In this document: piece after piece, positions 56,287-64,000 of the stretch
How positions within the stretch are numbered: position 1 is the first letter of the stretch
How the letters are laid out: the number at the start of each line of letters is the position of its first letter
Assembly: GCA_029721435.1 (NCBI GenBank)
Contig: CM056576.1
Coordinates: forward strand, 71,193,876 to 71,257,875
Source of the DNA: Gymnothorax reevesii
Lineage: Eukaryota > Chordata > Actinopteri > Anguilliformes > Muraenidae
Direction of reading: 5' to 3'
DNA length: 64,000 bases
The notes under the pieces: generated by a model
Database searches by the model: none
Told to the model about the DNA's origin: nothing
Seen by the model: only the letters and a program-made list of their open reading frames with translations
Made by a program: the position numbers and the translations under genes

Positions 56287-58243
56287 AATCATTATCATGT
56301 TGATGAAATTCATCAGAGTTGACCTACTTTCTGGACTTGGCCATTTTTTCAGAAACTTCGGCCTAAGGGTCCATTTTTCAAAAAATCAGTTCACACAGAA
56401 GGAGCTGGATAACCAAACTTTTTATTGGCCGCAAAGTTGGATAAGTTGTGTATGTTGGTCATATTAATAGCAAATTGTCTATCTCATCATTCATCACCAA
56501 CTAACCATCAAGACACACAGTTCATGATTGACTCGGAAGACGCAACTGGATTTCCACTGGTTCGCTATGGCTTTCAATTGACCTATCCCAAGCCCCGCCT
56601 CCCATTGTTACTGTTGCTAGGTCGGACAACTAACCAGGAAACTTCAGCCTTGCCTGAGTTCAAAACAGCAAGCGTAGTGGTGCCGGTTCCGTTCACTGAT
56701 GTGTTGCATGCGAGTCGGTGTTATTTTGGCATCGACATTTTGTCTCCCTGAATGTGTGCTTTTTAGAGGATGAAAAGCGGCACACTTACTAATAGGAAGA
56801 TCGAATTGTGACTCTGTGTCAACATTTAAGAGCGAGCAGAAAAGTTAAGTTAATGTGACCAAGGCTTTTAATGACCCTCTAATAAAATATGTGCTTGGAA
56901 GTTTTCCCCGTTATGAGGAACATTGATGAATGTCTGTGAACATTATCAAATTACTCTCTGATATCCTCACTTCACTGTTCCCTGGTTGAGCATATTGGCC
57001 GTCAACCAAATTGTTCATATTGAATCATATGGTTAAAAGGAAGCGCTAGATAACTCTGGCTACTCCTTTCCTCAGCTTCATCTTTGCACCTGTCCCATTA
57101 TTATACTGCCCTCAGAAATGATCACTGCACAGCACGGATCGACGGGACAGAGAAAACTTTTTTCTCCTGATTTCTAGCTTACAGCCAAGCCTTTCTCCCC
57201 TCCTTGTCTTTTGAAACTCTGTAAAAACAGACAAAACGACTTGTCCACTGTTTTAAATATTATGCAGGTAAGAAGTATTGTCGTTGATAGTCAGTTACAA
57301 GCAGCTAGCTTGTTAGACACCGTGTTAATTTTATTAACTGCTCAGTTAATGCAGTCCCTGCAACGGTAAGGGTACTAAGGTTGCTTGCTGGCGACCGTCA
57401 TCAATTGCTAGCGTTTGTTGTTAGTCAGCGGTCTATTCAAGTCAATGGGTCAGCTAATTAGCTAGCTAGCATGAAACTTTTTATTACAGCCCTTCAAATG
57501 AATATTGCTGCAAAAGGCATGAGAATACTACTGCGTCGGTTTGTCTGATAAAAGTGCCTTCTGTGACATTATTGTGTCGTTAATTGTAATTATCTCGCAA
57601 GATTTATCACCAATGAAAAAGGCACTAATTTCACAACTGTTTCAGATCTTTTTTTAAATTAGTTAAGGAATACATTCAAAAGCTTATTGTGATTTAGGAA
57701 ATGGAATTAAAAATAACACGCCTTTAACACGGTCGGCATATCGAGTGCCTGTTACATGGTTGTACCATTGTCAGAAATCCAAAATGCTAAGTCTGACGGC
57801 TGCCAGAGGTGAAAGTTGACCGAGGTTCGGTCAGATCCCTGCTTGCCCCATTGTGATGTAGCCAAAAGTGGGTGGGGCTTGGGATTGGTCAATTACTCAT
57901 CCTCCAAACTGCTGCGGTTGGATTTATCGTTTTGACAGCCCTGCAAGGTCTACAATCTGTGCATCGGCCTGGGGATTACTCGTCGATCTCGGTATGTACA
58001 TCGTGGGTCTCATTTCAAACTGTGTGGGTCACTGCCCGCTGGTATTCGTCTCCATGGTCATATTCCAGCTATCTGGTGCGCCACTCACCGTGGCTTCCCG
58101 AATTCACTCATCCAGACCGGTGGAGTGAACTGCTATCATATTCGCCCGCTGCAATTCTGTCCTGCATATTCAACATCACATGTCGTCGCAGCGTCAACCG
58201 CGGACTATCTCTCTATGAAGATTGCATAAGTTAATGCGCAGTC
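56287..58243. other. intergenic, no gene recognised
   Basis: A 108-codon open frame at 56425-56751 has no motif I know. atcccaagccccgcctccca (56585) and the inverse-like gtgggtggggcttgggattg (57869) could be ends of a DNA element about 1.3 kb long, but this is weak. 57240-57275 (a short reading then atgcaggtaagaag) resembles a donor site, but no gene could be built. Confidence 0.4.
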
Positions 58244-58519
58244 TCTGTCAAACAAATAATTTATTTTAAAAGATTTTTCTACTTCTAAGGGACTGGACAT
58301 TTTATTTGTTACAGAGTTATGGCTTAATGTCGGTGATTCTACCCCTCTCCGTGAACTCTCTCCCAATGATGCAGCTATTTTAACTCTCCCAGGTGTGCTG
58401 ATCCTGGTGGTGGCTTAGCCACAGTTTTCCGTAAATGTTTTAAATTTACACTGTTGCCTGTTCATGTTTTTCGGAGGTGCAGCTACTTAAGATTGATCAT
58501 ATCTCCTCAGTACTTTGTG
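58244..58519 (+). pseudogene. LINE endonuclease region, 5' part before the hAT insertion
   Basis: Plus-strand frames read GLDILFVTELWLNVGDSTPL then RELSPNDAAI, and in a shifted frame SPRCADPGGGLATVFRK. This is the apurinic/apyrimidinic endonuclease N-terminus of jockey/CR1/L2-type fish LINE ORF2 (ETWL and GGGLA motifs). It contains a frameshift and stops exactly at the hAT target site, resuming at 62070 with VYRPPKFNKDF. Confidence 0.8.
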
Positions 58520-58632
58520 CTTTAGTGCAACGGTTCTCAAACTGGGGTCCCCGGACCCCTGGGGGTCCGCGAGCCATAGCTTAGGGGTCCGCAAAATAAT
58601 TTGTAATAAATTCTTAAAGTTATGCCGTATCA

Positions 58633-59130
58633 AGGGCTGCGGGGTGGCTCACACGGTTAAGGCACTGCGCTGCAGTGCAGAGGTGATCACCACGTCGCGG
58701 GTTCGAGCCCGGCGTACCCACCGGCAGGGGTCGGCAGCTTTTTCAGAGTAGCGCACAATTGGCTATCGCGCTACAGGGTTACAAATTGGGAAGGGACTGC
58801 CGGATTTGGGTATTCGATAACAGCTTTGTTCGTTGCTCCAGCGCCTCCTGTTGGCCAGATTGGCGCTCGTCAGGAAGACTCCGGCTTGGTTAATGTTCGG
58901 GTATCCTCCGCCCTCGCTCTGAACTTGCGAAGATTCAACCAGCGAGTGTATAAGAATCAGTGGCTGACAGGCACGTGCTTCGGAGGAGAGTCGTGAACTG
59001 TCTTCACTATCCTGAGTTGGCAGCAAGGGGTCGCATACGAGCAAGCTTTGTACATAGTTCCCCAATTGGGCATTCCAAATTCGGGTGGGATTGGAGATGC
59101 CAAATTTAAAAAAAAAAAAAAAAAAAAAAA
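58633..59130 (+). repeat. tRNA-derived SINE inside the hAT element
   Basis: Target duplication gttatgccgtatca at 58619-58632 and 59131-59144, exact. tRNA-like head with A-box-like gtggctcacacggttaag and B box ggttcgagcc (58700-58709). The body matches the copies at 38327 and 53532. A pure A tail of about 23 nt at 59108-59130 and an exact duplication suggest it is the youngest of the three. Confidence 0.95.
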
Positions 59131-59301
59131 GTTATGCCGTATCATTAAAAAATGCATAATTACATGTGGGGACCACTGCGCAAATAAAACAAACATTAAA
59201 CCAATTATTCCCTCCTACATTAGCTTTGAGTCAATAAAAAGTCTGATAATTGTGACAAAATTAAATGGCCTGTGTAAATTTACAGGCCAGTGACGCGTGA
59301 C

Positions 59302-59378
59302 GCGACTGATACAGGCCAGTGACGCGTGACAGATTTATGCCATAAATCTGTCACGCGTCACTGGCCTGTATCAGTCGC
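59302..59378. repeat. perfect 38-bp palindrome upstream of the hAT transposase
   Basis: Arms 59302-59339 and 59341-59378 are exact inverses with one base between. The arm contains tgacgcgtgacag. A third copy of acaggccagtgacgcgtgac lies just before it (59282-59301). It ends 61 bp ahead of the transposase ATG, so it would lie in the promoter or 5' UTR. Confidence 0.95.
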
Positions 59379-59439
59379 TTCATTCAAGAGTCACTTGGCG
59401 CACAGCTCCTGTGCTGCTTTGCATTTCTAGCTAGCAACA

Positions 59440-61251
59440 ATGGATAAATATTTCAGTAGGTCCACTTCATCGAGTGATGCTAAGGCCAAACCAGCTAAAC
59501 TGAGAAAATATGACGACAGTTATCTCGAGTTTGGATTTATTGAGAACAGCAACGGACGACCAAAATGTGTCGTGTGTCTTAAGGTGCTCGCAAATGAAGC
59601 CATGAAGCCAGCCAAGCTAAAGCGGCATCTCATTACAAAGCACCCGGAGTGTAAGGACAAAACAAAAGATTTTTTTCGGCAAAAGGGTGAGGAATACATG
59701 CGGCAGAAAACACGAATGGTGAATGTGGCTACAACTTCAGAAAAAGCACAGAGGGCTTCTTATTTAGTGGCTCAACGGATCGCGAAAAGTAAAAAGCCAC
59801 ACACAATTGGACAAGAACTCATTCTCCCAGCGGCAGTGGAAATGTGTGAAGTTGTGCTTGGGACAGATGCAGCTAATAAACTCAAAGTCGTGCCGCTTTC
59901 AGATGACACTGTGAGGAGGCGAATTGAAGAACTTTCGGCTGACATTCAGTCACAGCTACTTGAGAGACTGCATTCATGTGAGCAATTTTCCATTCAATTG
60001 GACGAGTCAACAGACATTTCCAGTGCGGCTCAACTCATTGTTTTGGTGCGCTATCCCTGGGAAGGAGAGATTTTGGAGGACTTTCTGTTCTGCAAGGAGG
60101 TGCCGGGCAGGACAACAGGTGAGGAAATATTCAGACTTCTGGACACTTTCATGAGTGAAGCTGGACTAAGCTGGGAAAAATGTGTGGCCGTTTGTACGGA
60201 TGGCGCAGCTGCGATGACCGGCCGAAAGAGTGGAGTTACTGCACGGATTAAGTCTGTCAATCCGAGGATTATTGCTACTCACTGTATGCTGCATAGGCAA
60301 GCACTCGCCTCTAAAGACATGGAACCAAATCTTCACTCTGTTTTGAACAGAGCTGTGACTGCAGTTAATTTTGTTAAGTCAAGGGCACTGCAGTCACGTT
60401 TGTTTGGACAACTTTGCCGGGATATGGATGCTGGACATGACGCACTGCTATATCACTGCGAAGTGCGGTGGCTCTCTCGTGGTAAAGTTTTGCAGCGGGT
60501 GTTTGAGCTACGCAGAGAAATGGCAGAGTTTATGAAAGAGGAAAAACCCGACATTGCACAGTTTTTTACTGACTCCGAGTGTATGGCAACGCTGGCATAT
60601 CTTGCCGACATATTTAACATGCTGAATAGCCTCAACCTCTCCATCCAAGGAGGCCACACGTGTATCCTTGAAGTCAGCGACAAAATCGCTGCCTTCATGA
60701 AGAAAACAGACCTGTGGAGAAGGAGGATACAAGAAGGAATAACAGACATGTTCCCCAAACTGACTGAGTTTCTCCACACAAATGACCTGTCTGTGGCAAC
60801 AGTGAGGGAGGTTGTCACCTCACACCTCATGTCACTGAGTCAGCACTTCAGCTCATACTTCTCCAATGTGAACATTGATGCCTGGGACTGGGTGCACGAT
60901 CCCTTTGCACCAGCTGCAACAGCAAATGGCCTGACAGGTAAGGCAGAAGAGCAACTGTTGGAGTTATCCTGTGATAGGACACTGAAGGCCCGATTTCAGC
61001 AGGCTAATCATGCAAACTTTTGGTCCTCCCTCTCACATGAGTATCCCGAACTCACTGCTGAGGCCATGCAAATATTGCTCCCCTTTCCTACCACTTACCT
61101 CTGTGAATCATCTTTTTCCACTTTGACTGCAATGAAGAACAAGTACAGGGCACGTTTACAAGTAGAGGATGATCTTAGAGTCTGTTTGACATCCATCACT
61201 CCAAGAATAGAGAAACTGTGCTGTGCAAGACAGGCTCATCCCTCTCACTAA
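59440..61251 (+). CDS. hAT transposase, BED zinc finger plus hATC dimerisation domain, intact
   Basis: 603 residues without a stop, from the ATG at 59440 (MDKYFSRSTSSSDAKAKPAK). The BED-type finger is C43-x2-C46-x16-H63-x4-H68. The RNase H-like transposase domain follows, with SIQLDESTDISSAAQLIVL (candidate first Asp), VCTDGAAAMTGRKSGV (second Asp) and ATHCMLHRQAL. The C-terminal hATC region is LLPFPTTYLCESSFSTLTAM. The layout and length match ZBED5/FAM200-type proteins, which are domesticated hAT transposases, but here the ORF sits between hAT inverted repeats and a target duplication, so it is a transposon gene. It is intronless in the window. The third catalytic residue (Glu) was not placed. 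Confidence 0.93.
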   Translation: MDKYFSRSTSSSDAKAKPAKLRKYDDSYLEFGFIENSNGRPKCVVCLKVLANEAMKPAKLKRHLITKHPECKDKTKDFFRQKGEEYMRQKTRMVNVATTSEKAQRASYLVAQRIAKSKKPHTIGQELILPAAVEMCEVVLGTDAANKLKVVPLSDDTVRRRIEELSADIQSQLLERLHSCEQFSIQLDESTDISSAAQLIVLVRYPWEGEILEDFLFCKEVPGRTTGEEIFRLLDTFMSEAGLSWEKCVAVCTDGAAAMTGRKSGVTARIKSVNPRIIATHCMLHRQALASKDMEPNLHSVLNRAVTAVNFVKSRALQSRLFGQLCRDMDAGHDALLYHCEVRWLSRGKVLQRVFELRREMAEFMKEEKPDIAQFFTDSECMATLAYLADIFNMLNSLNLSIQGGHTCILEVSDKIAAFMKKTDLWRRRIQEGITDMFPKLTEFLHTNDLSVATVREVVTSHLMSLSQHFSSYFSNVNIDAWDWVHDPFAPAATANGLTGKAEEQLLELSCDRTLKARFQQANHANFWSSLSHEYPELTAEAMQILLPFPTTYLCESSFSTLTAMKNKYRARLQVEDDLRVCLTSITPRIEKLCCARQAHPSH

Positions 61252-62069
61252 CTTGAGTTATTGTTAGTGATGTAGGAATTGATGTGTGTGATTAGACTTC
61301 GATAGAGCCTAATACAAATATTAATGACAAGGCTTAATTACTATTACTGTTATGATGTTGTTCAGTTTTCTGAATAAGGGGCAATAAGTTAAGTTAAAGT
61401 TGAAGCACTAAAGTGAGCTATCTCAGTGGGAGATAGGATTGGTTGGAACAAAGATGCTGATGGTTGTCTTGTGGAAACTTAGCCGCAGAACCTGTGTATC
61501 CTGTGCCATTATAGAGAGATCTGTTGCTGTGGTAAGATAAAGAAGTAATTTCACTGACACTTTTTGTTTTCTTTTAGCTTCAGCTCCACTGTTAAGCCTT
61601 GTGGGATATATGTAGTCACAAAAAAACTGTTTCAAATCCTATTTGCTGATTTATGTTCAGTTCTTCGCATTGAAGCAGATGGTTTTGAAATGAACTGATT
61701 CATTTCAGTTTTGTTCAGTTCAGTTTTGATACTGTTCATTTCCTGAAAGCTTCAAGATCTATAACTTTAAAATTATAAATGTTGTGAAGTCAAAATGTAA
61801 TTTGAATGAAATTACCCTGTGTGTAAAATGATAGAAATGTTATTAAAATTATTCACATTTAATTTGGTTGTGTTCATCATGAAACAGGTCTTTTAGGTTA
61901 GTATTTAGTTTGAAAAGTTTAAAACAAATAATTCCTATGGCATCTGGGATCACAAATGGTAGTAAACATATGTTTAATTGGCGTGAGGATTATGAGGGGG
62001 TCCTTGGAAAATTTTCTCCCTTGTAAGGGGTCCCTGGCCCCAAAAAGTTTGAGAACCCCTGCTTTAGTG

Positions 62070-64000
62070 TATAGACCTCCTAAGTTTAATAAGGATTTTA
62101 TTCAGGAATTTTCTGAGTTTTTATCCTCTGTTATTCTTTGCTGTGACAAACTTTTAATTATTGGTGATTTCAATATTCATGTCTGTTGTCCATCTAGGCC
62201 CTTGGTGAAAGAGTTCATGCATCTTGTGGAATCTTTTAATCTAACGTAGATTGTGACTGGCCCTACCCATCAGAGAGGCCAAACCTTGGATTTGGCTTTA
62301 ACCTCAGGTCTGACTGTCAAGAATTTAGAAATTCTTGATGCTGGTCTGTCTGACCACAGTCCAGTTGTCTTTGAATCTTCACAATCCTGTCCTACACCTC
62401 ATCTGCCTCAACCCCCCGGGTTTTCTCGGCCTATTAATGCGTCTACAGTCATGCAGTTCACCACAATTGCCTTTGTATTCTCTCTCTAGTCCATTGTTAA
62501 TGATGCTCTCTCACGTTGCCCTGATACTGAGGAGCCTGCTATACTTTCTGACGTCACTTGTACCAACATTCTGGAATCAGTTGCTCCTATTAAGCCCAGG
62601 CAATCAAAGGCTAAAACAAGTGCCCAGCCCTGGGTTACTGAGAGGACTCGCACTCTGAGGCAGGAGAGTAGGCAGGCTGAGCGGCGGAGGAAAGAAGATA
62701 AACTCCAGATAGCTTACCAAATTGTGAGGGACTGTCTCTAAAAATATCAACTCTCTGTCAAAGCTTCCAGAGCTAAATATTTTTCTGACATTATTTACAA
62801 ACACTCTAATAGGCCTAAGGTACTTTTTCATACCTTCAATACTGTTCTAAATCCCACAATAAACGCTTTTCCTATTGTTTCAATTGAAACATACAAAGAG
62901 TTCCTTAATTTTTTTTTGGAAAAATTCAGGATAGAAGATCTCAAATCCCATCTCCCTCAGATGACCCTTCCATACCAAAATGGCCCACCAGCTGTTTTAA
63001 CTGTTTTCAGCCTGTTTCTCTTCCCCAGTTGTCTGAGATTGTCTCTCATATGAAGCCTTCTGATATATCCCTTGGACATATTGCCCTTACAGTTTTTCAA
63101 GGAAGTTTTCTCCATTCTTAGCCCCTATGGTCTTGAGCTTAATTAATAGCAGTCCTGAAAATGGTAGACCTTCCACGTTTAAACATGCCGTGGTACGACC
63201 ATTGATGAAAAAGTCAAACCTTGACCCAACTGTCTACAAAAATTATGGGTGCATTTCAAAACATCCATTTTTCTCCAAGATCCTGGAAAAGGTTGTTTAC
63301 TCTCAAATCACTTCCTATGTGAACCACAACAATATCTTGGAGGAATTTCTGTCATGTTTTAGAGCACACCACAGTACAGAATCTGTTCTCGTAAAGTTAT
63401 GAATGACCTCCTGTTAGCCGTGGACTCTCGATCTTGTGCAGTCCTGGTTTTGCTTGACCTAAGCACCACATTTGATACTGTTGACCATAAAATTCAAACA
63501 AACAACCTAAGCAGTTAAGTTGGTATTCAGGTTATTCCCATAAAGTGGTCACCTCTTACTTTGAGGACAGAACCTTCTCCATCAAATTAGGTAACGTCTC
63601 CTCGTCACTGGCTCCTATCTCTTGTGGTGTTCCCCAAGTTTCTGTCTTAGGTCCCCTGTTATTTTCATTGTACAAGTTCTCTCTTGACTCCATTTTCCAC
63701 AAGCACAACATTTCCTTTCACCGTTACGCCGATGATAGGCAGCTTTATCGACCAGTGAAACCCAATAGTGGTGGTTCACTAAGGTCACTTTTCGATTGCA
63801 TCAATAATATTAAGCGTTTGTTAGCAAACAACTTCCTTCAACTTAATGAAGAAAAGACTGATGCCATCATTTTTGGACCTCCGCCCCCTCTGTTCCTATA
63901 GTTAGTAGTCAGTTAGGCTCTCTTTCCGGCAACTTGTGTGACAATGTCAAAAATCTTGCCGTAGTTTTTGAACCGTTGTTGAAATTTTACAAGCAGATTT
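62070..64000 (+). pseudogene. LINE ORF2 endonuclease-reverse transcriptase after the hAT insertion, runs off the window
   Basis: Continues the LINE from 58519: VYRPPKFNKDFIQEFSEFLS, LLIIGDFNIHVC and GPTHQRGQTLDLALTSGLTV (endonuclease), then RT segments KNYGCISKHPFFSKILEKVV, ILEEFLSCFRAHHSTESVLV, ISCGVPQVSVLGPLLFSLYK and FHRYADDRQLY (the YADD active site). Several stops and frameshifts (near 62247, 62487, 63402, 63505) separate these blocks, so it is dead. The C-terminal end and 3' UTR lie beyond the right edge. Jockey/CR1/L2-like by motifs; the exact clade is not settled. Confidence 0.88.

Larger units (their letters stand above)
58528..62061 (+). mobile_element. hAT transposon, Buster/ZBED5-like, complete with SINE inside
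   Basis: 3534 bp flanked by the 8-bp duplication ctttagtg (58520-58527 and 62062-62069). It fits the nnnTAnnn target pattern described for the Buster clade of hAT elements. Ends: caacggttctcaaactgggg at the left and the inverse of agtttgagaacccctg at the right. GGGGTCC occurs three times near the left end and twice near the right. Contains an intact transposase and a SINE. Removing the element restores a contiguous LINE. Confidence 0.95.

Noticed and set aside
57240..57275. Possible 5' exon of a host gene with donor gtaaga
   Set aside because: No coding frame, no partner acceptor and no conserved peptide could be found.
59440..61251. Domesticated host gene such as ZBED5
   Set aside because: The ORF is bracketed by hAT inverted repeats and an exact target duplication, so it belongs to a mobile element here.

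Overview
The window looks like teleost fish nuclear DNA. It is AT-rich, contains one spliced vertebrate gene whose introns are filled with transposable elements, and carries repeat types typical of teleosts: Tc1 elements with TA target sites, tRNA-derived SINEs, jockey/CR1/L2-type LINEs, a hAT element and a Gmr1-type Ty3/Gypsy retrotransposon. The species cannot be named from the sequence alone. There are no prokaryotic features.

The only host gene I can identify is trmt6, the non-catalytic subunit of the tRNA m1A58 methyltransferase. It lies on the minus strand from the ATG at 43163 to beyond the left edge. Eight coding exons were read, every junction has GT/AG borders, and the phases agree throughout: 43051-43163, 37072-37202, 28516-28625, 18587-18678, 11069-11152, 4122-4246, 3542-3825 and 3022-3107. 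Together they give 1025 nt (about 341 codons). The C-terminal part is outside the window. Introns 1 to 5 are 5.8 to 9.8 kb each and are packed with repeats. Introns 6 and 7 are 295 and 433 bp. An inverted pair of CCAAT boxes lies about 225-270 bp upstream of the start codon.

Within the trmt6 introns (1-43 kb): a Tc1 element with both ends and a decayed transposase (6166-7760); a second Tc1 element (41059-42291) inserted into one arm of a large foldback element (39826-42418); many Tc1 fragments; a retroviral-type LTR with polypurine tract (10279-10739); a LINE 3' end (15.66-16.49 kb); TTAA-flanked elements (13.9-15.66 kb, 32062-34395); long-inverted-repeat elements at 21.1-22.6 and 24.6-26.2 kb; a near-perfect 134-bp inverted duplication of a transposase fragment (22627-23011); a palindromic Tc1 derivative split by a SINE (37.4-38.86 kb); and a recurring family of modules with GGAC-rich runs and short palindromic ends.

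Upstream of trmt6 (43.5-64 kb) I find only repeats. A MITE and a 725-bp AT-rich foldback come first. A 6.0-kb Gmr1-like LTR retrotransposon (46989-53000, minus strand) follows. It has integrase ahead of reverse transcriptase, a capsid region of the type related to the SCAN domain, one in-frame stop between integrase and RT, and insertion into an older MITE. Next are a SINE and a truncated Tc1. At the right end a LINE (58.2-64 kb) is split by a 3.5-kb hAT/Buster-like transposon (58528-62061), itself carrying a SINE. The hAT element has an intact 603-aa transposase, clean inverted repeats, an 8-bp target-site duplication, repeated subterminal motifs and a perfect 38-bp palindrome ahead of its ORF.
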